Assembly: GCF_000425905.1 (NCBI RefSeq)
Contig: NZ_KE384473.1
Coordinates: 250,693 to 314,692 of the forward strand
Direction: 5' to 3'
DNA from: Lactobacillus psittaci DSM 15354
Lineage (GTDB): Bacteria > Bacillota > Bacilli > Lactobacillales > Lactobacillaceae
Length of the DNA: 64,000 nt
The stretch's first letter is position 1. Each line of letters begins with the position of its first letter. Under the pieces are notes generated by a model. The model saw only the letters and a program-made list of their open reading frames with translations, did not search any database and was not told the origin of the DNA. Positions 48,249 to 56,154 of the stretch are shown piece by piece. Both the position numbers and the translations under genes were made by a program.

Positions 48249-51200
48249 ATGAAAAAGAAAAATTTATATACTTCATTAGCAGCAGCTACTATTTTAAGTT
48301 TGGGTGTAGTTAATCAAATGCCCAAAACTACATCATATGCTGCGATTGAAACAAAAGTTGCTTATGATTGGACTTTTAAGGGATTAGGCGATATTAAGTT
48401 TGCGGATGTAAAGATAAGTAATTCCGGGCAATTAACTATCTCAGCCCAAGGTATGCCACATTCATATTTTAACAATAAGCTTTATGCTCAAGTTACAGTT
48501 AAGCGTAATAATCAAAATGTATTTAATCAAGAATTTATTGGGAGTAAAAACTATAAGGTAAATACCACCTTCAATTTACAAAATGGTGATCAAATTGTTA
48601 TTTATCATGCTGAACCCACTAGATTGGCATTAACTAATCTAGCTAAGGCAAATGTTTCAACTAAGACCTTTACTTTTACTTACAATAATGGTCAAGTAAG
48701 TAATATTACGGATCAGTTGTACTATGAAAATCAAATTCGAAATCTAACTGATAAGCAGGGAAATTTGGCTTTTGGTTTAACACAAGCACAAATTGATAAT
48801 GTTAAAAATGGACTTGAGGGTGATACTAGTTTAGCTAGCGATATTAAGGCTAACTTGCAAAGTAAGCTTAGCGCAATTCAAGCTAAATTTACGAATGTTG
48901 TTAATAGCGATACCTTAGCTGTTAATGAGTCACATACTTATACAGGTTATATTTTACCTAAGCAAACAGATACAGTTGATACTGGTCGTGTAATGGGGAC
49001 TAATCAAGATGTTCAAGCTCTAGGTTGCATTTTAAGTAATGGTGCTACTATTCGCGTAAGACAAGTTAATCCAAATTATAAGTTACCTTGTTCAATTAAG
49101 ATGATCGGTAACACCAACTGGAATTATCAGGTTAAGTATATTAATAACAACTGGATGGAAATTACTGCTAAGGGTGATCAAATCCCATTTTTGTGGACTG
49201 AAAAGACCCGAACTGGAACAGATTTAGCTATCCAGCCAGAGATTGAATGGCAAATTGTCAGTGGTAGTGCTAAGAATTTACCAGTTTATACTCGTGGGCA
49301 AAATCAAGCAGAATTTGTTAAAAATTGGGATAATGAAAAGACTAGTTTTGCATTAGTAAGTGGCAACAACTTCCAAATTGTTTTGCCACAAACAGATATT
49401 AATCGCGTCGCCAAGCTAAATCTTGATACTGTTATTTCAATGTATGATGATAAAATCTTCCCATTTTACAACAACTTAGCTGATTCATATACTAATAAGA
49501 GCTTGACTGACCATACTAAGGCGCGGTATTTGATTGTGCCAGATGCTAATGGTGTGGGAGTTGGATATTATAATGCTCAAAATGTTACTGCTCAAAATGG
49601 TAAAAGTGTCAGTGCATTTTTGAATCCAAATTGGTTAGTATATCATGAAATTGGACACGGTTATGATTTACATGCCAGCGATATGTATACCCCAGAAAGT
49701 TTTAATAACATCTACGCTACACTTTTCCAAATGACCTATTATCCAGAAATGTTTAAACAAAATGGTGGGACTTGGATTTATGCAGGTAACGAATGGAGAG
49801 AAACTAATCAAGTAATTAGTGAATTTAACAAAAAACTCAAGTTTAATGATCTGTACTACCATACACGATTATACTGGTGGCTTAACTTAGCTTACAATCT
49901 TGAAGGATCAAATGCTTTTAAAAAGTTTAATGCTTTTTATAATGACTTAGTAAAACAGGGACTTAAGCATGATCAAATGGGTAATGATTGGTTACGCTTT
50001 TACATTCGGCAATATCATTTAAATATTGTGCCATATCTTAACCTAGTTAACTTACCATTAGATAGTGATGCTGTTGCTAATGCTGAAAAATTGCCAGCTA
50101 TCGCCATGCTCTATCAAGTATTGCCTGATTCATTTTTGACAAATCAAGCTAAGTTTAAGGAGCTTCTTGATACGTTGGGACAAGGGGATAACTTGTTAGC
50201 TACTCGTGCAATGGCTGTGACTAACGCTACTCTTGCCAAGGCCAACCTTAAGTCACATGTATATTTACAACTTGATGAAAGTGAGCTTGCCAAAGTTAAG
50301 GGCAATACCTTATTAGTTAAGGATGGATCAACACTTGTTAAGTCTGTTGTACTTACAAGTGTTAAAACTGACTTAGGTGAATTGCCAAATGGAATTTACT
50401 TCTTAACTTTGCAAACACCAGGAGCAAGTATCAACGATCCATACTTATACGTTAAAGATGACAATCAAACTAGTTCGTTAACTTTTACAGGAACAGCTAC
50501 TGTTGATGCTAAAAAAGAGAATGAAACTAGTCTTAATGCCTTTGATAAGGTAGCAGTTGTAAATGTAAGTGCCTTGACTGATGCGGAAAAAGCTAGCGTT
50601 AAGGCAAACATTTTAGCAACCAATGGAAATAGTCACATTAAAAGCATTGAAGTTGCAGATAATGGGCAAACTGTTGTTACTTATGAAGATGGTACGCAAA
50701 CAAGTTTGCCTGCTGGGGATGTGGTGACGGTTAAGAAGGCTAGTGATAATAGCCAAAGTCTAAATCAAATTAGTCCGATTACTGTTGGGGATGTAACCAA
50801 ACTAACTGATAGTGAAAAAGCTAAGGTAGTCCAAGCAATTTTAGCTGCAAATCCTGATAAAGATATTAAGAGCGTTGTTGTAGGTGATGACGGTCAAGCT
50901 GCAGTTACTTTTAATGATGGTACGCAAACGACAATTGCTGCTTCAAATACTGTTGTAGCTGGTAATAAGCCGGTTGAAACAACGAAACCAAGTGAAGGTA
51001 GTACGACAAGTCCAAGTAAGCCAGCTGAGCCAACGAAGCCAAGTCAAAGCAGTACGACAAGTCCAAGTAAGCCAGAAGAAACAACGAAGCCAAGTGAAGG
51101 CAGTACGACAAGTTCAAGTAAGCCAGCTGAGCCAACGAAGCCAAGTGAAGGCAGCATAACGAGTGCAAGTAAGCCAGTTGAGCCAACGAAGCCAAGTCCA

Positions 51201-51776
51201 AGTAAGCCAGCTGAAACAATGAAGCCAGGTGAAAGTAGTACACTAAGTTCAAGTAAGCCAGTTGAAACAACGAAGCCAAATCAAAGCAGCTCAACAGCAG
51301 GTGGTTCAATTGATAATTCTGAGCAAAGTTACTCAGGTGTAGTATATGTTCCAATCATCAACCACAATCCTAACTGGAAGATAGCTTTACTTGATGGCAA
51401 TGGTCACTACAGCGGTTTATTCATTTCAACCAATAGTAACTGGAAAGTCTTCGCTAAAAAGATGATTAATGGCAAACTTTACTACCGTTTAGGTACCGAC
51501 AAGCAGTGGGTACCAGCAGACTATGTTCTAGTTGGTGAACATCCAATTGTAGATATTGAAATTCTAATGACAGCGGTAGGCTATGCTCCAATTATTAACA
51601 ATAACCCAAACTGGAAGATAGCTTTACTTGATGGCAATGGTCATTACACAGGTCAATACATTCCAACTAACAGCAGTTGGAAGATCTTTGCCAAAAAAGT
51701 AATCAAGGGGCGCTTAATGTACCGCTTGGGAACTCAAAGTCAATGGGTACCAGCAGATTACTTACGCTTAAAATAA
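48249..51776 (+). CDS. Secreted SLAP-anchored M60-family metallopeptidase (mucinase/enhancin-like)
   Basis: A 1175-residue exported protein. The signal peptide is about 1-31 (cleavage after TSYA). Residues 36-160 look like the mucin/carbohydrate-binding module found with M60 enzymes (FKGLGD, then MPHSYFNNKLYAQV). The M60 gluzincin region covers about 220-560, with the zinc motif HEIGH (466-470) and Glu483 in the TPESFNN stretch as likely third ligand. Residues 768-905 hold two copies of a repeat with LTD.EK and DGTQT. Residues 907-1017 are a 17-residue Pro/Ser/Thr repeat, probably a wall-spanning stalk. Two SLAP domains (about 1029-1095 and 1108-1175) end the protein and should hold it on cell-wall polymers. 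AGAGGA precedes the ATG. M60 enzymes cut host glycoproteins such as mucins; the substrate here is inferred. Confidence 0.9.
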   Translation: MKKKNLYTSLAAATILSLGVVNQMPKTTSYAAIETKVAYDWTFKGLGDIKFADVKISNSGQLTISAQGMPHSYFNNKLYAQVTVKRNNQNVFNQEFIGSKNYKVNTTFNLQNGDQIVIYHAEPTRLALTNLAKANVSTKTFTFTYNNGQVSNITDQLYYENQIRNLTDKQGNLAFGLTQAQIDNVKNGLEGDTSLASDIKANLQSKLSAIQAKFTNVVNSDTLAVNESHTYTGYILPKQTDTVDTGRVMGTNQDVQALGCILSNGATIRVRQVNPNYKLPCSIKMIGNTNWNYQVKYINNNWMEITAKGDQIPFLWTEKTRTGTDLAIQPEIEWQIVSGSAKNLPVYTRGQNQAEFVKNWDNEKTSFALVSGNNFQIVLPQTDINRVAKLNLDTVISMYDDKIFPFYNNLADSYTNKSLTDHTKARYLIVPDANGVGVGYYNAQNVTAQNGKSVSAFLNPNWLVYHEIGHGYDLHASDMYTPESFNNIYATLFQMTYYPEMFKQNGGTWIYAGNEWRETNQVISEFNKKLKFNDLYYHTRLYWWLNLAYNLEGSNAFKKFNAFYNDLVKQGLKHDQMGNDWLRFYIRQYHLNIVPYLNLVNLPLDSDAVANAEKLPAIAMLYQVLPDSFLTNQAKFKELLDTLGQGDNLLATRAMAVTNATLAKANLKSHVYLQLDESELAKVKGNTLLVKDGSTLVKSVVLTSVKTDLGELPNGIYFLTLQTPGASINDPYLYVKDDNQTSSLTFTGTATVDAKKENETSLNAFDKVAVVNVSALTDAEKASVKANILATNGNSHIKSIEVADNGQTVVTYEDGTQTSLPAGDVVTVKKASDNSQSLNQISPITVGDVTKLTDSEKAKVVQAILAANPDKDIKSVVVGDDGQAAVTFNDGTQTTIAASNTVVAGNKPVETTKPSEGSTTSPSKPAEPTKPSQSSTTSPSKPEETTKPSEGSTTSSSKPAEPTKPSEGSITSASKPVEPTKPSPSKPAETMKPGESSTLSSSKPVETTKPNQSSSTAGGSIDNSEQSYSGVVYVPIINHNPNWKIALLDGNGHYSGLFISTNSNWKVFAKKMINGKLYYRLGTDKQWVPADYVLVGEHPIVDIEILMTAVGYAPIINNNPNWKIALLDGNGHYTGQYIPTNSSWKIFAKKVIKGRLMYRLGTQSQWVPADYLRLK
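50967..51299 (+). repeat. In-frame 51-bp tandem repeats (Pro/Ser/Thr stalk)
   Basis: About six copies of a 51-bp unit encode TKPSEGSTTSPSKPAEP and variants. One copy near 51190-51220 is shortened by several codons. The unit is a multiple of three, so copy-number change would alter stalk length without frameshift. Confidence 0.88.
51333..51773 (+). repeat. Pair of SLAP cell-wall-binding domains
   Basis: Two copies of about 67 codons share NPNWKIALLDGNGHY, then TNS.WK.FAKK, then RLGT..QWVPADY. They lie near 51333-51534 and 51570-51773. Part of the duplication is nearly identical at DNA level (51372-51407 against 51612-51647). Confidence 0.88.
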
Positions 51777-51790
51777 TTTTGGTTATGTAA

Positions 51791-51826
51791 AGGCTTTAGC
51801 TTAAGTTTAAGCTGAAGGCTTTTTTG
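51791..51826 (+). terminator. Intrinsic terminator of the M60 peptidase gene
   Basis: A long imperfect stem centred near 51806 (AGGCTTTAGCTTAA against TTAAGCTGAAGGCT) is followed by TTTTTT at about 51820. Confidence 0.75.
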
Positions 51827-51831
51827 TATAT

Positions 51832-51854
51832 AAAAAGGCTCCTTATGTGGAGCC
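51832..51854 (-). terminator. Intrinsic terminator for the MerR-family gene
   Basis: A perfect 6-bp GC-rich stem (51837-51842 with 51849-51854) has five A residues on its left, a T run for the minus strand. It lies about 100 bp past the regulator stop. The 100 bp between holds nothing recognised. Confidence 0.7.
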
Positions 51855-51954
51855 CTAACTATATAGCAGTCTGAGAGGTGTTCAGCTGCTAAAGTTACTA
51901 AATTATGGTATTAGCTTTATACAAAAGTCTAAAATAATAACAGAATATTTTTAA

Positions 51955-52398
51955 TTAATGACTTAATTCATAAGCTTTTTTAACTGTTGTTGGCATTTCT
52001 CCTAGGTCAATCTTACTTTGCAATTCGGCTTCATCTTTGACATTTTGGTTAAGAAGTTGATCATAATACCAGCATTTAAAATCTAGCATGGCTTTAGTTG
52101 CTTGAAGCTGTTTAATTTCATTCTCAATTTCTTGGCGCTGCTTATTGAACATGTCTTGTCGAAATTTATAAGTTGAACTTCCTTCACGGCACCAAACGAA
52201 GTATTGCTTAATATCTTTGATTTCAAGACCCGATTTTTTTAAACAAGCAATTACCCGTAAACATTCAAGTTCACGATCAGTAAAAATACGTTGATTGCCT
52301 TTTCTTTGCATATCAGGGAAGAGGCCCTCTTTGTCATAGTATCGTAAAGTGGAAATTGGCAGATCAAACATTTTAGCTATTTGTCCAATTGAATACAT
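51955..52398 (-). CDS. MerR-family regulator, AdhR/NmlR-like
   Basis: A 147-residue MerR-type transcription factor. The winged helix-turn-helix starts at residue 1 with YSIGQIAKMF, then STLRYYDKEGL. A long dimerisation helix covers about 80-115. Cys52 in VIACLKKSG sits at the position of the aldehyde-sensing cysteine of the AdhR/NmlR subgroup, so it may respond to reactive aldehydes. That role is inferred. A GGAGG site lies before the ATG. It is divergent from the zinc alcohol dehydrogenase, the arrangement seen for AdhR and its target. Confidence 0.9.
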   Translation of the reverse strand: MYSIGQIAKMFDLPISTLRYYDKEGLFPDMQRKGNQRIFTDRELECLRVIACLKKSGLEIKDIKQYFVWCREGSSTYKFRQDMFNKQRQEIENEIKQLQATKAMLDFKCWYYDQLLNQNVKDEAELQSKIDLGEMPTTVKKAYELSH

Positions 52399-52424
52399 TC
52401 ATTAACCTCCAAAAATATTTTTAC

Positions 52425-52455
52425 TTGACCTAAAGTTAGGTTTAGGTATTACGAT
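52425..52455 (+). promoter_or_regulatory. MerR-type promoter and operator of the alcohol dehydrogenase gene
   Basis: The -35 box TTGACC (52425-52430) and -10 box TACGAT (52450-52455) are separated by 19 bp, the long spacer typical of MerR-activated promoters. A perfect dyad ACCTAA-AG-TTAGGT (52428-52441) starts in the -35 box and lies within the first part of the spacer. It is between the divergent regulator and dehydrogenase genes. Confidence 0.78.
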
Positions 52456-52498
52456 AATAACAAGAACTTTGAGATTTTGCAAATTAGGAGGTTTATTG

Positions 52499-53533
52499 AT
52501 GAAAGCAGCAATTTTTAAAGAAAAAGGACAAATGGAAGTTGTCGAAAAGGCAATGCCTGAATTAAATTTTGAGAATAGCACGATTATTAGAACAGTTAGA
52601 GCTAGTGTTTGCGGAAGTGACTTGTGGTTTTTTAGAGGAATTGATCAAGAAGAGCCGGGGAAAGTTACTGGCCATGAAGCAATTGGAATAGTTGAAAAAG
52701 TGGGCCCAGCAGTAAAAAATGTTAAGCCAGGAGATTTTGTAATTGCGCCTTTTGTTCATGGTTGTGGGCATTGTCCAGCTTGCCTTGCAGGTTTTGAAGG
52801 TGAATGTCAAAATAACCCAGTCCCATTTAATAATCATTTCCAAGCTGAATATTTTGAATACAACAATGCTAATTGGGGACTCGTGAAGATTCCAGGCAAG
52901 CCAGAAGATTATACTGATGAAGAGCTTGCTAGTTTTCAAACTTTAGCTGATGTAATGCCAACGGGCTTTCATGCAGCTAAAATGGCTAGAGTAAAAAAGG
53001 GTGATACAGTTGTAGTTTTAGGTGATGGAGCTGTTGGCTTGTGTGCTATTTTAAGCGCTAAGTTTTTAGGTGCTAAGAAAATTATTGCGACTAGTCGCTA
53101 CAAAGATAGAGAAGCTTTGGCTCGTGAATTTGGGGCAACTGATAATGTGGCTGTTCGCGGTGATGAAGGTGTTAAGCAAATCCGCGCTTTAACAAATGGA
53201 GCAGGTGCTGACGCAGTTTTAGAATGTGTTGGTAGTGAATTGTCTATGGATACAGCTGTTAAGGTTGCTCGCGCCGGCGCAATGATTGGCCGTGTGGGTG
53301 TGCCACATGATGAAAAATTGAATTCCAATCAGTTATTTTTTGGTAACTTGGGAGTCCAAGGTGGGCCGGCATCAGTGACTACTTGGGATAGAAAGTATTT
53401 ACTTGATGCAGTATTAAAACACGAAATTAATCCAGGTCGCGTTTTTACAGCCCAATTTAAACTTGATGATATCCAAAAAGCCTATGAAGTAATGGATCAA
53501 AGAAAGGCAATTAAGTCACTTTTAGTATTTTAA
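52499..53533 (+). CDS. Zinc-dependent alcohol dehydrogenase (MDR family)
   Basis: A 344-residue medium-chain dehydrogenase. The catalytic zinc ligands are Cys38 (VCGSD) and His59-Glu60 (TGHEA). The structural zinc is held by Cys89, 92, 95 and 103. The nucleotide-binding turn is GDGAVG near 178. The start is the ATG at 52499, with a perfect AGGAGG 7 nt upstream; the in-frame TTG at 52469 lies before that site and is rejected. With the AdhR-like regulator and its promoter, it is probably an aldehyde-stress reductase. The substrate is not known. Confidence 0.93.
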   Translation: MKAAIFKEKGQMEVVEKAMPELNFENSTIIRTVRASVCGSDLWFFRGIDQEEPGKVTGHEAIGIVEKVGPAVKNVKPGDFVIAPFVHGCGHCPACLAGFEGECQNNPVPFNNHFQAEYFEYNNANWGLVKIPGKPEDYTDEELASFQTLADVMPTGFHAAKMARVKKGDTVVVLGDGAVGLCAILSAKFLGAKKIIATSRYKDREALAREFGATDNVAVRGDEGVKQIRALTNGAGADAVLECVGSELSMDTAVKVARAGAMIGRVGVPHDEKLNSNQLFFGNLGVQGGPASVTTWDRKYLLDAVLKHEINPGRVFTAQFKLDDIQKAYEVMDQRKAIKSLLVF

Positions 53534-53548
53534 AAGATAACTAAACGA

Positions 53549-53577
53549 CACTTGGCATCTTTACCAAGTGCCTTTTT
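53549..53577 (+). terminator. Intrinsic terminator of the alcohol dehydrogenase gene
   Basis: A perfect 7-bp stem (53549-53555 with 53564-53570) has an 8-nt loop and is followed by CC and five T residues. Confidence 0.82.
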
Positions 53578-53684
53578 ATTTGAACAGATAATAGAAAGTA
53601 GGAGATGTTTTGGTTGTAATAATTAAAAACAAATAAAAACAGTCAGTTGAGTTTGTGAACGACATATTTCCCCCGAAGCTATGA

Positions 53685-53690
53685 TATAAT
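53685..53690 (+). promoter_or_regulatory. Probable -10 box of the aminotransferase gene
   Basis: TATAAT lies 36 nt before the start codon. No good -35 hexamer is seen at the right distance. Confidence 0.45.
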
Positions 53691-53726
53691 TTTACAAATA
53701 AATTCAATTAAATTAGAGGTGGGAAA

Positions 53727-54908
53727 ATGAGACTATCTAAACGAATTCAAGCAGTTACGCCTTCAGCAACCATGGCTTTGTCAAGTCGGGCAAAAGAATT
53801 AGCAATGCAAGGTAAAGATATCATCAATCTTTCAATTGGAGAACCCGACTTCAACACTCCAGAATTTATTGGACAAGCAGCTATTGATGCAATTAAAGTA
53901 AGTAAAACTGATTCATACACTCCAGCTGGTGGTTTACCAGAACTTAAAGAAAAAATTGCCGATAAAATCAATTTAGAACATAAAACACATTTTTCTAATC
54001 AAAATATTGCAGTTACTACTGGTGCTAAGTATGCCTTGTATGTTTTAGCACAAGTTTTACTTAATCCAGAAGAGGAAGTCTTAATTCCTTTACCTTACTG
54101 GGTATCATATGGAGAACAAGTCAAGCTAGCAGGGGCTAAGCCTGTTTTTGTGAAGCCTGAAAAAGGGTTAAAAGTTACCCCAGCTGATTTACAAAAATAT
54201 ACTCACCACAAAACTAAGATGTTAATTATTAATTCACCTAATAATCCATCTGGCCAGGTTTATTCACGTCTAGAACTAGAAGCGATTGGAAAATGGGCGG
54301 CAGAGCGTCAGATAACAATTATTACTGATGATATCTATGGCAAACTTGTTTACAATCAAACACAATTCACATCACTTTTAGATTTAGATGAAGAAATTAG
54401 TCAAAACGTAATTTTAGTTGATGGACTGAGTAAGACTTACGCGATGACGGGCTGGAGAGTAGGCTACATTGCTGGAGATAGTGAAATAATAAAGGCCGTT
54501 AATTCACTGCTTAGTCACTCAACTAGTAACCTATCAGCCGTTAGTCAATATGCAGCAATGGCTGCTTTAACGGGTGATCAAGCTTGCGTTGAAAAAATGC
54601 GTAGTGAATATGAACAGCGATTAAATATTTTAGCACCATTACTAGATAATGTGACTGGTTTTAAATTAATGGATAAGCCACAAGGAGCATTCTATTTCTT
54701 TCCTGATATAGGTGAAGCTTTAAACTTAACAGGATTTGATTCAGCGAATAACTTTGCTTTAGCGTTACTTGAACAAGCAGGCGTAGCAACTGTACCAGGT
54801 GAAGCTTTTGGTTATCCAAATCACTTGCGAATTAGTTATGCAGCTGATGTAGATAGAGTTAAAGAAGCATTTGAACGAATTGAAGCTTTTATTGAGAGTT
54901 ACAAATAG
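53727..54908 (+). CDS. Class I aminotransferase, aspartate/aromatic type
   Basis: A 393-residue PLP-dependent fold-type I aminotransferase. The PLP lysine is Lys236 in LSKTYAMTGWRVGY. Also present are SIGEPDFNTP near 36-45, NSPNNPSG near 171 and the late LRISYA substrate-carboxylate Arg. This pattern fits the AspB subgroup (aspartate with 2-oxoglutarate), although aromatic substrates cannot be excluded. AGAGGTGGG precedes the ATG. No clear terminator follows the stop; the next feature is a small-RNA promoter. Confidence 0.92.
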   Translation: MRLSKRIQAVTPSATMALSSRAKELAMQGKDIINLSIGEPDFNTPEFIGQAAIDAIKVSKTDSYTPAGGLPELKEKIADKINLEHKTHFSNQNIAVTTGAKYALYVLAQVLLNPEEEVLIPLPYWVSYGEQVKLAGAKPVFVKPEKGLKVTPADLQKYTHHKTKMLIINSPNNPSGQVYSRLELEAIGKWAAERQITIITDDIYGKLVYNQTQFTSLLDLDEEISQNVILVDGLSKTYAMTGWRVGYIAGDSEIIKAVNSLLSHSTSNLSAVSQYAAMAALTGDQACVEKMRSEYEQRLNILAPLLDNVTGFKLMDKPQGAFYFFPDIGEALNLTGFDSANNFALALLEQAGVATVPGEAFGYPNHLRISYAADVDRVKEAFERIEAFIESYK

Positions 54909-54922
54909 GCAATGTGTATTAT

Positions 54923-54951
54923 TTTAACTTTGTTATAAATAGCTCTATAAT
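54923..54951 (+). promoter_or_regulatory. Promoter of the small RNA upstream of dprA
   Basis: TTTAAC (54923-54928), a 17-bp spacer and a perfect TATAAT (54946-54951) form a good vegetative promoter. It lies 14 bp after the aminotransferase stop. Confidence 0.72.
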
Positions 54952-54956
54952 GAACG

Positions 54957-55155
54957 TGTAAGCGATTGCAACCACTACCCAAGATTTTCCTTTCTTAGAA
55001 TGTTTACACCTAGACCTTTTTGAAGTATAGATTTTTTTGAATCCTCATAAGTATGTTATTGCTTGAAGCAACTAAGGGTATTTTGATACCTCCTTCTTAA
55101 AAATGAGTGGAGCGATGCTATCGCTTATAAATGACGCTATAAGGCGTCATTTTTT
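54957..55155 (+). ncRNA. Candidate 6S-like regulatory RNA
   Basis: About 199 nt with its own promoter and a terminator but no reading frame. The ends pair: TAAGCGAT (54959-54966) with ATCGCTTA (55120-55127), and CCACT (54972-54976) with AGTGG (55106-55110). Between the helices lie pyrimidine-rich unpaired strands, then an apical part with small hairpins (55052-55064 and 55076-55093). A long rod with closing stem and large central bubble is what 6S RNA looks like. The 3' strand can refold locally (AGCGAT at 55111 with ATCGCT at 55120). Alternatives are a dprA leader or another lactic-acid-bacterial RNA such as the Lacto-usp type. Confidence 0.55.
55130..55155 (+). terminator. Intrinsic terminator of the small RNA
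   Basis: A perfect 8-bp stem (55130-55137 with 55144-55151) has a 6-nt loop and is followed by T residues. Confidence 0.88.
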
Positions 55156-55210
55156 ATTTAAAAAATAAAATCAGCCTTTTTTGGTGTATTTAATTAATGA
55201 AGGTGATTTT

Positions 55211-56068
55211 ATGAAAATAAATGAATTTATTCTCCGGATGAAATTGGAAAAAGGCTTAGGTTATCAAAAAATGTGGGAGATTTTGACTATATTAGCTTTT
55301 CCAAAACAAGTTTCACAGACCGACTTATTAGCATTGCCAGTGAATTTATCTAGTTTAGCTCAAAAAGCTTTTAGCAATATAGATCATGCGAAAGCAATTG
55401 AACTGATTAAAGCTCAATGTCAGATAATTACTATAATGGATGAAATTTATCCTGAATTGTTAAGAGAGTCTTATCATCCACCTTTGATTTTATTTGCTAA
55501 GGGAGACTTAAGCTTGTTAAAACGGAGAGTGACAGTAATTGTTGGCAGCCGTAATCCAAGTAAATATAGTGAAAATGCAATTCGTAAGTTAATGCCAGCT
55601 TTAAAAGGGCACGTAATTGCTAGTGGCTTAGCTAAAGGTGTAGATGCAATGGCTCATCAAGCAGCGTTAGCGGCAGGCTTAAAGACCATTGCGGTTGTTG
55701 GAAATGGGCTTAATCATTTTTATCCTGAACAAAATCATGCGCTTCAATTAAAGATAATTGAAAAAGGGCTGTTACTGAGTGAATACTTGCCTGATACACC
55801 ACCTAGGCCATTTCGTTTCCCTGAAAGAAATCGTATTTTGGCAGGTTTAGCTGAAAATGTAATTGTAACCGAGGCTTTGCAAAAGTCGGGTTCATTAATT
55901 ACTGCTAATATGGCTTTAAATGAAAATCGTAATATTTATGCCTTACCTGGTCCTATCTTTAGTCCACTTTCGAAAGGCCCTAATGAATTAATCGCTGCGG
56001 GCGCAGTTCCGATTGTAGATTTTGGTCAAATTAAGGAAGATTTTCAAAAACTTGTTTTTGATATTTAA
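55211..56068 (+). CDS. dprA: DNA-processing protein DprA
   Basis: A 285-residue DprA (Smf) that loads RecA on incoming single-stranded DNA during natural transformation. The Rossmann-like core shows VIVGSRNPSKYS near 110, ASGLAKGVDAMAHQAAL near 143-159, VVGNGLNHFYPEQN near 168 and FRFPERNRILAGLA near 205. The C-terminal winged helix of longer DprA proteins is absent. I use ATG 55211, preceded by GAAGGTGA, and reject the TTG at 55181, which has no ribosome site. It lies upstream of topA, as in many Firmicutes. Confidence 0.93.
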   Translation: MKINEFILRMKLEKGLGYQKMWEILTILAFPKQVSQTDLLALPVNLSSLAQKAFSNIDHAKAIELIKAQCQIITIMDEIYPELLRESYHPPLILFAKGDLSLLKRRVTVIVGSRNPSKYSENAIRKLMPALKGHVIASGLAKGVDAMAHQAALAAGLKTIAVVGNGLNHFYPEQNHALQLKIIEKGLLLSEYLPDTPPRPFRFPERNRILAGLAENVIVTEALQKSGSLITANMALNENRNIYALPGPIFSPLSKGPNELIAAGAVPIVDFGQIKEDFQKLVFDI

Positions 56069-56088
56069 TTAACTGTGATATAGTTTAT

Positions 56089-56118
56089 TTGACAATTATG
56101 AATTTAGTATTCTAGACT
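56089..56118 (+). promoter_or_regulatory. Probable promoter of topA
   Basis: A perfect -35 box TTGACA (56089-56094) lies 18 bp from TAGACT (56113-56118). It starts 21 bp after the dprA stop, and no terminator is seen in between, so read-through from dprA is also possible. Confidence 0.55.
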
Positions 56119-56154
56119 AAAGCATATTTTGATAAGTAAAGGAAGGGGCATTAT

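Noticed and set aside
50911-51354. Minus-strand 147-codon frame with LASLFQLAYLDL-like repeats
   Set aside because: It is the antisense of the 51-bp Pro/Ser/Thr repeats of the M60 protein.
54909-55210. T-box or other riboswitch leader of dprA
   Set aside because: No T-box GGGTGG-type sequence is present, and the terminator ends the transcript before the dprA ribosome site, which suits a separate RNA better; a leader role is not fully excluded.
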